A DNA stretch of 64,000 nucleotides from an uncultured Collinsella sp. (GCA_934655755.1 CAKUHA010000002.1:270487-334486); one strand, 5' to 3'. Positions 5,805 through 16,384 are shown, counted from the stretch's first letter. Numbers and translations: made by a program. Notes: a model not told the origin generated them from the sequence alone.

Positions 5805-8609
5805 CTATAGCGAACTGGGGCCGTGCTGCTTGATGCGGGCGAGAATGTTTTTGAGTTTTTCAAAATCGAGCGGCTTGGGCAGATGGGCGTTCATGCCGGC
5901 GTCGCGTGCGGCCTTGGCGTCCTCGGCAAAAGCGTTGGCGGTCAGCGCGATGATGGGGATGTCGGCAGCGTCGGGCTTGCCGCTCAGACGAATCGCGCGC
6001 GTTGCCTCATAACCGTCCATACCGGGCATCATGATGTCCATGAGGATGGCGTCGAAGCTGCCGGCGGGATGCGACAGGTACAGGTCGACAACCTCGTTGC
6101 CGTTGGCCGCGCGGGTCACCACAACGTCCTCGGATTCCAGCAGCGCCTGGGCAATTTCGGCATTCAGGTCGTTGTCTTCGGCGAGCAGGACGTTCATGCC
6201 GGCGAGCGAGCAGCTGGGCGTTGCCTCGGCTGGCTTTATGTGGGCCCGAGGGTTCTTGTCGATATCGAGCGGAATCTGGACAGTGAACGTGCTGCCCACG
6301 CCGAGTTCGCTTGAAATCTCGATGGTGCCGCCCATCATGTCGATGAGCGATTTGACAATGGGCATGCCCATGCCGGTTCCCTGGAACTTGCTGCGGGCGT
6401 CGTCGCCCTCTTGGGCGAACGGCTCGTAGATATGCTTCAAAAACTCGGGCGTCATGCCAATGCCGGTGTCTTCGATGGTGAAGCAAAAGAGCGCGCGTGA
6501 GTCGTTGAGCGGTTTGACGTTGGACAAGAAGGTGACGGTGCCGCCATGCTTGTTGTATTTGATGCTGTTGTCGAGCAGGTTGATGATGATTCGGCGGATA
6601 TGAGTGGGGCTGCCGATCATGCTCTGGTCGACAGCATAGGGCTCGCTGGCGTTGAGCAGCGTAATGCCGCGGTCCGATGCGCGGAGTTTGCACAGCACCA
6701 AGGCATCGTCACAGAGCTCCTTGAGGTTGAACGATTCGTGCTCGAGTGTCACTTTGCGCTCCTCGATCCTGCCCATTTCGAGGATGTCGTTGATGAGTGA
6801 AAGCAGGTGGTTGGCAGCGACACGCGCCTTGGCGCGGCTTTCGCGAGCGACCTTTATATCGCCCTCTTTCAATTCCTCAATCTCAATAAGGCCCAAGATG
6901 CCGTTGAGCGGTGTGCGGATGTCGTGGCTCATACGCGTGAGGAACGCGGTCTTGGCGACGTTGGCGGCGTCGGCTTTCCGCCGCTCTTTCCGCGCGCGTT
7001 GAAGCGACCAGACAAGGATGGCGATGCCGGTCAGCAAAATGCAGATGATAACGGTGGCAATGGCGGTGCGGTTGCGATAGAGGAATCGAAGTGTATCGGA
7101 TTCTTGAGCCGAATACGATGTGGGGGAATAACTGTTCGCGGAGAGCGATTCGCCGGCATTGACGATACCCTTATTAATGATTCCTAGGAGTTGGGGATTG
7201 CCGCGCGAGATCAAGCACGATAGTTCTGCTGTGTCGGTGAGTTCCTTCGTTTCGAAATCCTCGATGTCGTAGGTGTCGCGGATGGTTTCCAAGCGCGTGC
7301 TGGGGACGATGATGCAACTGGCCTCTCCTTTATTGAGGGCTTTGAGCATCTCGCTGCCGCTTGGGTACTCGGTTACCGTCGCGTCGGGGAACAGGCTCTC
7401 GAGCTCAAAGCGGTTGACGATAGCGCTCTTTGTGCAAGCGATGTTCTTGAGGTCCTTGCTCAGGTCGTTGCTGCTGTGGATAGCGGTCAGGGAGACCGTT
7501 CCCGTCGAGTTTGACTGGATGACCCCCACCTGTTCGGCGAGCCAGTAGTCACGAAAGAATGGCAGGGCGACATCGATGGTGCCTTTTGAAAGGGCTTTGA
7601 TCATTTGTTTGGTGTCTGCGATTGCGACTGTTTTAACGTTAATGCCAAACTTGTCGTGCAACGTCGTCGCGAGCGAGGCAAGCGACCCCTCCATTTCGCC
7701 ATCGTCATTTTGCGTGCAGTAGGGGAGCTGGTTTGTAAGATAGCCGAGCGTGATGGTGTTGCCGTTTGCTTTGAGCCAGGAGGCCTCGGCGCTGTCAAGT
7801 GATGATGACCCGCTGTTTTGGGCCGAGTAATTTGCTTTGACCTCGTCATTGTAGCGGGGGTTGAATCGGGCGATTGCCGCCATGGCGGCATTGATATCGT
7901 CCATAAGGTCGGGGCGGCTTTTGGGGACGGCGAAATAGTAGTCGCTTGAGCCTACGTAGAACATGGGGGAGGCGCTAGGCGATGAGATCGTGTCGTTCAT
8001 GATGATGGCGTCGACCTCGCCGTTTGCCAACGCATCGAAGAGACCGCCGCCACTGGCTATTTCTTTATAGGTGCAGGTAATGCCTTCGTCGGCAAGCCAC
8101 TGCTGGCCGACGAAGGTCTGCATAACGCCGGGATTGCAGCCAATGGTGAGGCCCTGGAGCGCCTGGAGGTCGCCCGTAGCCAAGTCGTCTCGGTCGGGCC
8201 TGGCATAGATGTAGTAGCGCTCGGTGCCCTCGGGGTTCGATGAGAAAAGCAGCTTTTGGGCGCGTTCCTCGGAGTAGGAGATATTGGGCATGAGGTCGAT
8301 CTCGCCCGCCTCGAGCTTGTCCATGAGCTCGGTGAACGTACCGGAGACATATTCGTATTTCCATCCGGGGGTGTAGTACGAGAGGGTTTGGAGGTATTCG
8401 TAACCCCAGCCCGAAAGGCGTTCGCCCGGCGTGCCTTCCTGGAAACCCTCGCTGCTGACGAGCCAGCCAACGCGTACCGTTTTGACCTGCTGCTCGGACT
8501 GGTCGGCAAGGGCCGGCACGGGTGCGGCGGCACTCAGCGCGGTAAGTGCGGTGAGCACGATGGCGAGGGTGCGATATATAGTTGAGCGAAGGACAGCGGC
8601 AGCTCTCAC
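5805..8609 (-). CDS. BvgS-like hybrid sensor histidine kinase with two solute-binding sensor domains
   Basis: About 934 residues. The order is a signal/anchor segment, two extracytoplasmic solute-binding (SBP_bac_3-like) domains (about 40-270 and 280-505), a transmembrane helix (about 515-540), a HisKA domain with phospho-acceptor His in FLTRMSHDIRTPLNG, an HATPase_c domain (DNSIKYN, EDTGIGM) and a receiver with the phospho-acceptor Asp in DAILMDIMMPGMDGYE. There is no HPt or DNA-binding output, so a partner must be encoded elsewhere. GTG at 8609 has TAGGA 6 bases upstream; TTG at 8624 is the alternative start. It probably senses an amino-acid-like ligand. Confidence 0.88.
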   Translation of the reverse strand: MRAAAVLRSTIYRTLAIVLTALTALSAAAPVPALADQSEQQVKTVRVGWLVSSEGFQEGTPGERLSGWGYEYLQTLSYYTPGWKYEYVSGTFTELMDKLEAGEIDLMPNISYSEERAQKLLFSSNPEGTERYYIYARPDRDDLATGDLQALQGLTIGCNPGVMQTFVGQQWLADEGITCTYKEIASGGGLFDALANGEVDAIIMNDTISSPSASPMFYVGSSDYYFAVPKSRPDLMDDINAAMAAIARFNPRYNDEVKANYSAQNSGSSSLDSAEASWLKANGNTITLGYLTNQLPYCTQNDDGEMEGSLASLATTLHDKFGINVKTVAIADTKQMIKALSKGTIDVALPFFRDYWLAEQVGVIQSNSTGTVSLTAIHSSNDLSKDLKNIACTKSAIVNRFELESLFPDATVTEYPSGSEMLKALNKGEASCIIVPSTRLETIRDTYDIEDFETKELTDTAELSCLISRGNPQLLGIINKGIVNAGESLSANSYSPTSYSAQESDTLRFLYRNRTAIATVIICILLTGIAILVWSLQRARKERRKADAANVAKTAFLTRMSHDIRTPLNGILGLIEIEELKEGDIKVARESRAKARVAANHLLSLINDILEMGRIEERKVTLEHESFNLKELCDDALVLCKLRASDRGITLLNASEPYAVDQSMIGSPTHIRRIIINLLDNSIKYNKHGGTVTFLSNVKPLNDSRALFCFTIEDTGIGMTPEFLKHIYEPFAQEGDDARSKFQGTGMGMPIVKSLIDMMGGTIEISSELGVGSTFTVQIPLDIDKNPRAHIKPAEATPSCSLAGMNVLLAEDNDLNAEIAQALLESEDVVVTRAANGNEVVDLYLSHPAGSFDAILMDIMMPGMDGYEATRAIRLSGKPDAADIPIIALTANAFAEDAKAARDAGMNAHLPKPLDFEKLKNILARIKQHGPSSL

Positions 8610-8704
8610 ATGCAATCCTAACAAATCGAGGCAGTACCACGTAAGGATACCAGCTCAGGTGCCCCGTTTGACCCACCTGCCGTTAAACGGTCATCCAGCA
8701 GATG

Positions 8705-8788
8705 TAGTCGTTGGGGACGTTCTTAAACGACTAGTCATCGGGGACGTTCTTGAATGACTAGTCGTTTAAGAACGTCCCCAATGACTAG
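8705..8788. repeat. Triple GGGGACGTTCTT palindromic repeat
   Basis: Two direct units and one inverted unit of TAGTC-ATTGGGGACGTTCTT form a long hairpin centred near 8759 (arms about 8731-8758 and 8761-8788). It lies in the gap between divergent genes. Related units occur at 665, 1379, 1750 and 63921. Confidence 0.75.
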
Positions 8789-8857
8789 TTCCGTTTGCGA
8801 GGGAGGCGTGGGACAATACCGAGCGAATGTGATTGATTGCTCGCGGAAGGGGTCGCG

Positions 8858-9283
8858 ATGAAAAAGCTGAGGACACTTGCCGATGTGTTGCGTCAGGCCG
8901 GCTTCGTGCGCATCACGGGCCTGTTCCTTCTCTTCTATCTGCTCTGCTCAACGGCTGTCTGGCTGTCCGAGCCCACGACCCTCACCTTTGGTGACGGGCT
9001 CTGGTTTAGCTTTGAGACCGTGTCGACCATCGGCTTTGGCGACATTCCGGCCGAGACGCCGGTTGCCCGCGCCATCACCGTCATCTTGAGCGTCATCAGC
9101 ATCTTCTACATCGCTATGCTCACGGGTGTTGCGGTGAACTACTGCAACACGCTCATCAAGATGCGCCAAAAGGACACCATGGCGCGCTTTATGGACGACT
9201 TGGAGCATTTGGAAGAGCTCGACCGCGATGAGCTCGCCGACCTGTCGCGTCGCGTACGTGAGTACCGCCGTCGGCAGCGCTAG
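8858..9283 (+). CDS. Small two-TM potassium channel (Ion_trans_2 type)
   Basis: A 141-residue protein with two transmembrane helices around the pore loop. The K+ selectivity filter TIGFGD follows LWFSFETVS, and the second helix is IFYIAMLTGVAVNY. The charged C-terminus (DDLEHLEELDRDEL ... RRRQR) could form a short coiled coil. Tetramers of such proteins conduct K+ across the cytoplasmic membrane. The start at 8858 follows GGAAGGGG; the 7-residue extension from 8837 is less likely. LOG and ClC genes follow on the same strand. Confidence 0.88.
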   Translation: MKKLRTLADVLRQAGFVRITGLFLLFYLLCSTAVWLSEPTTLTFGDGLWFSFETVSTIGFGDIPAETPVARAITVILSVISIFYIAMLTGVAVNYCNTLIKMRQKDTMARFMDDLEHLEELDRDELADLSRRVREYRRRQR

Positions 9284-9316
9284 GGCAAGCGTATCGCGCA
9301 GCAAGGGGGATTGCAT

Positions 9317-9850
9317 ATGAACATCACGGTGTACCTGGGCGCGAGCGTCGGCAACGATCCGGCGTTTTTGCCTGCGGCACAAGAGCTCGGCGCTTGGATT
9401 GGCGCTAACGGTCACGCGCTGGTATACGGCGGATCCAAGTCGGGCCTGATGGGCGCGCTTGCCGACAGCGTGCTCGATGCCGGCGGGCGCGTGGCGGGTG
9501 TGGAACCGAGCTTTTTTATCGAGGCCGAGTTCCAGCACGACGGCATCGACGACCTCATCGTGACGAGCGATATGGCCGAGCGCAAGGCCAAGATGATCGA
9601 ACTCGGTGACGCGTTTATTGCCTTTCCCGGCGGCACGGGTACGCTCGAGGAGATCGCCGAGATCATGTCTGCGGTGTCGCTGGGGCATCTCAACGCACCG
9701 TGCATCCTGTACAACCTGGACGGCTACTACAACGACCTGAAGGCTCTGCTCGGCCACATGATTGAAAAGGGATTGTCGAGTCCGCAGCGCCAGCGGGGGA
9801 TTTACTTTGCCGAAGATTTGCACGAGATTGCCTCGATCATCAATGGTTAA
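9317..9850 (+). CDS. LOG family protein (TIGR00730, nucleotide 5'-monophosphate phosphoribohydrolase type)
   Basis: A 177-residue Rossmann-like protein with the family signature PGGTGTLEE near residue 104 and the upstream MAERKAKM segment that supplies the catalytic arginine. LOG proteins release the base from N6-modified AMP (cytokinin riboside monophosphates) or AMP itself; their bacterial role is often unclear. AAGGGGG precedes the ATG at 9317. It lies 33 bases after the K+ channel gene and is likely co-transcribed with it. Confidence 0.88.
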   Translation: MNITVYLGASVGNDPAFLPAAQELGAWIGANGHALVYGGSKSGLMGALADSVLDAGGRVAGVEPSFFIEAEFQHDGIDDLIVTSDMAERKAKMIELGDAFIAFPGGTGTLEEIAEIMSAVSLGHLNAPCILYNLDGYYNDLKALLGHMIEKGLSSPQRQRGIYFAEDLHEIASIING

Positions 9851-9929
9851 GTTCTAGATTGGGTGCGCATTGCGCCCAATGGTGCCGTTTGGGGTGCAGA
9901 TGGTTGGCTCGTCTGGGCAGCGCTCGCTC

Positions 9930-9935
9930 TACAAT
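9930..9935 (+). promoter_or_regulatory. TACAAT -10 element upstream of the ClC gene
   Basis: TACAAT lies 40 bases before the ClC start in the 124-base gap after the LOG gene. There is no good -35 at normal spacing, a pattern also seen at 14677 and 48603. Confidence 0.35.
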
Positions 9936-9974
9936 AAAACGTATTTCTATCGACTTTGACCACGGGAGGACCCG

Positions 9975-11261
9975 ATGGATAACCTTGCCAAACCTAAAAA
10001 CCGTGCGCTGTTCCTTATCAGCGTAGCCTTGACGGGCGCGCTCGCCGGCGCTGCGGTCTGGCTGTTCTTCTTTGCGATGGAGCATGGTATCGACTTCTTT
10101 TGGACCGAGGTCCCGCACATGCTGGGTGCTGCTTCGCCCGAGCTTGCCAGCGGTCCCTTCGGTTGCCTGCCGTATCCGTTTTTCGTTTGCCTGGCGGGCG
10201 GTCTACTCATCGGTCTGTACGAAAAGCTGACCGGCGCCAAGACCGACGACCTCAACCAGGTGATGGCCAAGGTCAAGCAAGACGGACGCTACCCGTACGA
10301 TAGCCTGGGCAAGCTGTCGATTGCGGCATTACTGCCGCTGCTGTTTGGCGGAAGCATTGGTCCCGAGGCCGGCCTGACCGGCGTTATCGCGGGTCTATGC
10401 AGCTGGGTCGGCGACCGCATGCGTCGCTTTGGTGCCGAGTTTAGGGAGCTCACGCTGCTGGGCACCCAGGCTGCCCTGACAGCGCTCTTTACCGCACCCG
10501 TCTTTGGCTTTGTGGCACCGCTCGCCGGCAGCGCCGACGGCCAGGATGATTCGTCTGACGAGGTTACGATCAAGCTGCCCAAGGCGCAAAAAACCGTGGT
10601 CTACGGCATCGCCATTGCGGGCGGTTTGGGCACTTACCTGCTGCTCGGTCAGCTCATGGGCGGCGGCATGGGTATGCCGCGGTTCGAGGCTGCCGAGATG
10701 GGCAGCTTGGAACTGACGTGGCTCATTCCTCTGACGCTGGTCGGCACGGTCTGCGGTTGGCTGTTCTTTGTCTCGGAGCATGCAAGCGAGGCGTTGGCCC
10801 ATGCCATTGGGGAGCGCCCCGTCGTCAAGGCCATGCTGGCTGGTCTGGTGCTCGCGGCTTGTGGCACGGTTCTGCCCTTCACCATGTTTGCCGGCGAGAC
10901 GCAGGCAGATGTGCTCATGGAGACCTACCTCACCATCCCCGCCGGCGTCCTTATCGCGACCGGCCTGGTCAAGGCTATGCTGACGCCCGCCCTTATCAAC
11001 CTGGGCTGGCGCGGCGGCCATTTCTTCCCCGTGATCTTCTCGGGCGTGAGCCTGGGCTACGGTTTCGCGCTGCTCACGGGTGCCGATCCGGTCTTTTGCG
11101 TCGCCGTCTGCACTGCCTCGACGATGGGCGCCGTTATGCGTCAGCCCGTCATGGTCGTGGGCCTGCTGCTTATGTGCTTCCCGCTCAAGGGCATCGTCGC
11201 CATGATTATCGCCGCCGTTATCGCCGCCGGCATTCCGCTGCCCAAGCCGCTGCGCAAGTAG
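9975..11261 (+). CDS. ClC family voltage-gated chloride channel/antiporter homologue
   Basis: A 428-residue polytopic membrane protein with recognisable ClC pore segments: GGSIGPEAGLTGVIAG near residue 116 (G-x-x-GPE motif), an interdomain gap with acidic residues, and GGHFFPVIFSGVSLG near residue 350 (the GxFxP motif). ClC proteins move chloride or exchange chloride for protons. There is no CBS domain. The filter motif is divergent from classic GSGIP, so ion specificity is uncertain. GGGAGGA precedes the ATG. Confidence 0.85.
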   Translation: MDNLAKPKNRALFLISVALTGALAGAAVWLFFFAMEHGIDFFWTEVPHMLGAASPELASGPFGCLPYPFFVCLAGGLLIGLYEKLTGAKTDDLNQVMAKVKQDGRYPYDSLGKLSIAALLPLLFGGSIGPEAGLTGVIAGLCSWVGDRMRRFGAEFRELTLLGTQAALTALFTAPVFGFVAPLAGSADGQDDSSDEVTIKLPKAQKTVVYGIAIAGGLGTYLLLGQLMGGGMGMPRFEAAEMGSLELTWLIPLTLVGTVCGWLFFVSEHASEALAHAIGERPVVKAMLAGLVLAACGTVLPFTMFAGETQADVLMETYLTIPAGVLIATGLVKAMLTPALINLGWRGGHFFPVIFSGVSLGYGFALLTGADPVFCVAVCTASTMGAVMRQPVMVVGLLLMCFPLKGIVAMIIAAVIAAGIPLPKPLRK

Positions 11262-11307
11262 CGGGCCGCCCGTTTGAGGCTGATTCATAATCCATTTTGA
11301 AAGAAGT

Positions 11308-11339
11308 CGCGCGAGGCCGTATGTCTTCGGTCTCGCGCG
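11308..11339. terminator. Hairpin between convergent genes
   Basis: The arms are CGCGCGAG (11308-11315) and CTCGCGCG (11332-11339), followed on the plus strand by a T-rich stretch. It is placed to end both the ClC transcript and the convergent methyltransferase transcript. Confidence 0.6.
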
Positions 11340-11347
11340 GCTGTTGT

Positions 11348-12085
11348 TTAGAGCTTCCTCAGCACGCTGGCGATGGTGTTGAGATACTCGAGTGCGCCCG
11401 CGTTAACGGCAGCGCGGTCGCCCGCTGCGTATTCATTGTCGCAAGCGAGCCAGTCTGCCCATGCCTCGTTGGTGCAGAGCATGGGTTGCATCGAGACTAT
11501 CTCGACGCCGGGGGTCGGCTCGATCATGGCGCGCCACCAGGCTATGTCGTGCATATAGTCGAGCTGCTCGGGTGTCCAGGATTTGAGCAGACAATCGGGC
11601 AGATTGTCGTGGCAGTCGCGGACCATGCCGGGAATGCTCAGGTAAAGCATGCCCTCGCGCTTGACGTGGGGGAGCAGGCGCTCGCCCAGATAACGCGGGT
11701 CGCGACCGTAGTAGTTGTACGAGTCGATGCTCACGACCGCATCAAAAAAGTCATGCTCAAATGGCAGCCCTTGCGAGGCGTCCGCTTTAACAGGGTGAAT
11801 GGTGTTGCGGGAAATACCGAGTGAATCGAAGAACACGCGGTTCTCGACGGGGTCGCTCCACAGATCGACGGCGTAGGTGTCAAACCCGTATTCGCGGGAA
11901 AGCAGGGCGCTGGTGATACCGGTGCCCGATCCAAGGTCGCAGACGCGGGCGCCGCGGGGGATACTTGCATCGCGAAGCAGCTCCTCACAGAGCTTGAGGG
12001 GATTCGGCCCCATGATTTTAGAGCGCACGAGTGCCGTATCGAAGCTGTTGGCTTTTGGGAAGGATTGAGATTCCTGGGATTGCAT
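11348..12085 (-). CDS. Class I SAM-dependent methyltransferase
   Basis: A 245-residue Rossmann-fold methyltransferase with motif I VCDLGSGTGITSALL near residue 47, an acidic motif II in TYAVDLWSD, and FFDAVVSIDSYNYYGRD near motif IV. The C-terminal half is rich in Trp and Asp/Glu (TNEAWADWLACDNEY), as in small-molecule methyltransferases. The substrate is unknown. AGGAAAG precedes the ATG. Its leader of about 170 bases contains a -10-like TACAAT inside an inverted repeat at 12247-12280. Confidence 0.8.
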   Translation of the reverse strand: MQSQESQSFPKANSFDTALVRSKIMGPNPLKLCEELLRDASIPRGARVCDLGSGTGITSALLSREYGFDTYAVDLWSDPVENRVFFDSLGISRNTIHPVKADASQGLPFEHDFFDAVVSIDSYNYYGRDPRYLGERLLPHVKREGMLYLSIPGMVRDCHDNLPDCLLKSWTPEQLDYMHDIAWWRAMIEPTPGVEIVSMQPMLCTNEAWADWLACDNEYAAGDRAAVNAGALEYLNTIASVLRKL

Positions 12086-12246
12086 TGTTCTTTCCTATCA
12101 GGTGCAAATTGGCAAATGACGGAGGCGGAACGGCGCAACAAACCACGGCCGTTGGACGGCCGTTTTCATGGTTCTATGCGATTGACCGTTCCCTAAAGAA
12201 CAATGACCAAAAAGACATCCCCTTGGATGATCGAGATTGGGCCAAG

Positions 12247-12280
12247 GCCCGTGACGCCTCTATTGTAAAACGTCACGGGC
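12247..12280 (-). promoter_or_regulatory. Candidate operator-promoter for the methyltransferase gene
   Basis: A perfect 10-bp inverted repeat (GCCCGTGACG at 12247-12256 and its complement at 12271-12280) encloses TACAAT read on the minus strand (12262-12267). It lies about 170 bases upstream of the methyltransferase start. It has no U tract, so a terminator for the ABC operon is less likely. Confidence 0.35.
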
Positions 12281-12360
12281 GTGCCGGGGACATGTCGTTT
12301 GTCATGTATTCGTATTCGCTGACGACCGATTGTGGCCTTGCGCGGCCGAGGCGCGTCTGG

Positions 12361-13059
12361 CTACAGGTCGCGTGCTCGATAGACCTTGGTGCTGACGGCG
12401 CAGCTGATCATGAATAGCACGAACGCCACGACGGCAATGCCCGCGCACAGGAAACTGATGACGGCGGGGTCGGGGTTCGCTCCGGCAAATGACATGAGCC
12501 AGTTGCTGATGGGATTGGAGGAGCTCAGCATTGCCATGGTGCCGCAGCCAAGCAGGGCAAACAGGCCGACGGACAGGCGCAGCGCCTCCATGTGTCCAAA
12601 TCGGAAGAATATCGGCTGTGCCAAAAACACCATCATGAGGGAGATAAGCATCGACGCCGCCGAGGCTGTTGCGATTTCAAAGACCGTCTGGCCTGTCGAA
12701 GGGATGCCCATGTGGTCGAAGAACGGAAGGGCGAGGATGTTCAGAAGCGTAGCCGCGCATGCCATAACGGCCGAGAAGGCAATAATGCACAGGTAGCGTG
12801 CACAGACGATGTCTTTGCGCGAAAACGGCAGCGTTGCCCGATAGCGCTCCCAGCCGTTTTGGTTATCGTAGCCAGCTAGCGAGTTCATGATTATGATGGG
12901 CGACATGGCGCTGACTGCACAGGTGCCGGCGCTCATGCCGGAGTCGCCGTCCGTCGCGTTGGCAAGGGTCAGCACGACGAAGATGAACAGGCCGACGCCG
13001 GCGATGCTCGGGAGAAACGAGCGCATGATAGCGGTCTCGGACATAAAGGCGCGTTTCAT
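12361..13059 (-). CDS. ABC-2 type transporter permease
   Basis: A 232-residue protein with about six hydrophobic segments. The SPIIIMNSLAGYDNQNGWERYRATLPFSRKDIVCARYL segment is typical of the ABC2_membrane_5 permease group found with YtrA-type regulators. It should form the membrane part of an exporter with the ATPase encoded immediately upstream; the two genes overlap as ATGA (13056-13059), which implies translational coupling. The substrate is unknown; related systems export peptides or antibiotics or respond to envelope stress. Confidence 0.82.
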   Translation of the reverse strand: MKRAFMSETAIMRSFLPSIAGVGLFIFVVLTLANATDGDSGMSAGTCAVSAMSPIIIMNSLAGYDNQNGWERYRATLPFSRKDIVCARYLCIIAFSAVMACAATLLNILALPFFDHMGIPSTGQTVFEIATASAASMLISLMMVFLAQPIFFRFGHMEALRLSVGLFALLGCGTMAMLSSSNPISNWLMSFAGANPDPAVISFLCAGIAVVAFVLFMISCAVSTKVYRARDL

Positions 13060-13937
13060 TTGGAGGCTCCTTTCAGCGTAAGGCGCAGGTAGTCATCGAT
13101 GGAAATTCGATCACAGAGAATCTCGGGAAATGCCTCGAGCGCTTCGCGGCGATTGGGCACGAGCACGTCAACGCTGTAGGCATGACGGGTGGCGCGGGCG
13201 CCATCGACACAATCCATGAGCTCGGCGGCTTGTGCCTGGGTACAGTGAGCGATGCCGGCGCGGTCGGTAATGTCCTCGCGCGGCAGGTCGAACACAATTG
13301 AGCCGTTATCGATGCAGACGACACGGTCTGCCGCGCGTTCAAGATCGGATGTAATGTGGCTCGAGAACAACACGCTGCGCTGTCCGTCGGCGACAAAGGA
13401 GAGCAGCTCGTCGAGCAGTTCCTCGCGTGCCATGGGATCGAGGCCGGCTGTGGCTTCGTCCAAGATGAGCAGCTCGGCCTTGTGACTGAGTGCGCACGCG
13501 AGCTGCAGCTTCATACCCATGCCGCGGGAGAGGTCTTTGACCTTTGCCTTGGGGTCGAGGCCAAATCGATCGATGAGGCCGGTGAACGTGTCATGGTTCC
13601 AGGTGGGGTACGCTGAGCCTACGAGCGCCTCGACCTCGGCCACCTTGAGCGTGGAAGGGAAGGGGCACGTGTCCAGCACGAGTCCGATGCGCGAGCGCGT
13701 GCGGCGCTGCTGTTCATCGGGTGCGTTGACATCGCAGCTCTGCCCAAACAAGTTCACCTCGCCGGAATCGAGCTTTATAAGCCCGAGCGCGGCGCGAATG
13801 GTCGTTGTCTTGCCGGCGCCGTTTGCGCCCACAAAGCCAACAATCTGGCCGGGCTCCACGGCAAACGTGACGTTGCGCAGCGAAAAGCGGTCGCTTACAC
13901 GGCGTGAGGCACCTTTGAGTTCTAGCAAGTTTTGCAT
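13056..13937 (-). CDS. ABC transporter ATP-binding protein
   Basis: A 293-residue ATPase with Walker A GANGAGKTTT (about 37-46), a Q-loop region, signature LSRGMGMKLQLA, Walker B ELLILDEATAGLDP and switch His in FSSHITSDLE. The roughly 80 residues after the core fit a drug/peptide exporter ATPase C-terminal domain. It forms one operon with the permease and the GntR gene 23 bases upstream. Confidence 0.92.
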   Translation of the reverse strand: MQNLLELKGASRRVSDRFSLRNVTFAVEPGQIVGFVGANGAGKTTTIRAALGLIKLDSGEVNLFGQSCDVNAPDEQQRRTRSRIGLVLDTCPFPSTLKVAEVEALVGSAYPTWNHDTFTGLIDRFGLDPKAKVKDLSRGMGMKLQLACALSHKAELLILDEATAGLDPMAREELLDELLSFVADGQRSVLFSSHITSDLERAADRVVCIDNGSIVFDLPREDITDRAGIAHCTQAQAAELMDCVDGARATRHAYSVDVLVPNRREALEAFPEILCDRISIDDYLRLTLKGASK

Positions 13938-13960
13938 GGTATAGCCTTTCTTGCAGATGG

Positions 13961-14341
13961 CTACTGCATGGTTTCGGGGGCAACAAGGTCGAGCATTTCG
14001 TGCAGCTTGTCACGCGTGATGCCCAGGGCTTCGGCTTGTTCTGCCGCCTGCGTAAGCAGCTCCTCGATATGGCAGAGCTGGTTTTCGCGAAAGAGCTCTT
14101 GGTTGCCCTCGGCGACAAAGCAGCCTTTGCCTTGCACAGTGCATATAAAGCCGAGCTGCTCTAGGTCGGCGTAGGCACGCTTGGTGGTGATGACGCTCAC
14201 GCCGAGGTCGCTTGCGAGCGCGCGGATGCTGGGGAGTTTGGCTCCCGCGGCGAGTGCACCCGAAAGGATCTGGGACTTGACCTGCGAGGATATCTGCTCG
14301 TAGATGGGCTTGTCACTCGAATTGGATAGGATGATGTCCAC
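13961..14341 (-). CDS. GntR family regulator, YtrA subfamily
   Basis: A 126-residue regulator. The N-terminal winged helix (residues about 8-75: IYEQISSQVKSQILSGALAAGAKLPSIRALA, then VSVITTKRAYADLEQLGFI) is followed by a short helical dimerisation tail, the hallmark of the YtrA subfamily. These repress adjacent ABC transporter genes until an inducer or envelope stress appears. It is the first gene of the ABC operon and probably autoregulates through the palindrome at 14369-14402. Confidence 0.9.
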   Translation of the reverse strand: MDIILSNSSDKPIYEQISSQVKSQILSGALAAGAKLPSIRALASDLGVSVITTKRAYADLEQLGFICTVQGKGCFVAEGNQELFRENQLCHIEELLTQAAEQAEALGITRDKLHEMLDLVAPETMQ

Positions 14342-14368
14342 AGCGGCTCCTTAGCTGATGGGCTACAC

Positions 14369-14402
14369 GTGTATATAACCGGTAAGCACAGTATATATAC
14401 AC
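14369..14402 (-). promoter_or_regulatory. YtrA-type operator overlapping the ABC operon promoter
   Basis: The inverted repeat GTGTATATA (14369-14377) and TATATACAC (14394-14402) has a 16-base spacer, 28 bases upstream of the GntR start. It overlaps AT-rich -10-like sequences. Position and symmetry fit autorepression by the GntR dimer. Confidence 0.6.
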
Positions 14403-14450
14403 TATGCACGGTTACGCAAGAGGGAAATCAGGATGGCCGGCGACCTTTTG

Positions 14451-14589
14451 TCTCGATCTGTAACATCTGGAGCCGTTTTGGGCGGCTAACTGTTACAGAT
14501 TGAGATTTTGGCGGCAGGCCCATCCGTTTGTCTCAATCTGTAACGGGTAGAGGTTCAAAACCCGTCTAGATGTTACAGATCGAGACAAA
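14451..14589. repeat. Two tandem hairpin repeats (TCTCGATCTGTAAC family)
   Basis: Copy 1 has arms TCTCGATCTGTAAC (14451-14464) and GTTACAGATTGAGA (14492-14505). Copy 2 has arms TTTGTCTCAATCTGTAAC (14527-14544) and GTTACAGATCGAGACAAA (14572-14589). The inner loops differ between copies. They fill most of the 388-base gap between the GntR gene and prfC. Confidence 0.75.
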
Positions 14590-14676
14590 CTGCTGCGGAG
14601 CGCCGCCGCCGACTGGTATCCAAGCCCCAACTGATGAATTTGTCCTGATAGGCGCTCTGTCGCAGCATTTCGCGGC

Positions 14677-14682
14677 TACAAT
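14677..14682 (+). promoter_or_regulatory. TACAAT -10 element of prfC
   Basis: TACAAT lies 47 bases before the prfC start, downstream of the tandem hairpins. The -35 region is weak. Confidence 0.4.
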
Positions 14683-14729
14683 AGTCGGGTTACAACGACG
14701 TAATGCACTCAATGCAAGAAAGGATCCGC

Positions 14730-16343
<1,614 letters not shown>

Positions 16344-16349
16344 CGCATC

Positions 16350-16384
16350 GGCGCGGTGGCCCTGCGGGGCTGCCGCGCCGTTTG
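16350..16384 (+). terminator. Intrinsic terminator of prfC
   Basis: The GC-rich hairpin GGCGCGGTGGCCC / GGCTGCCGCGCC (16350-16379) is followed by GTTTGCTT, 6 bases after the prfC stop. Confidence 0.7.
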
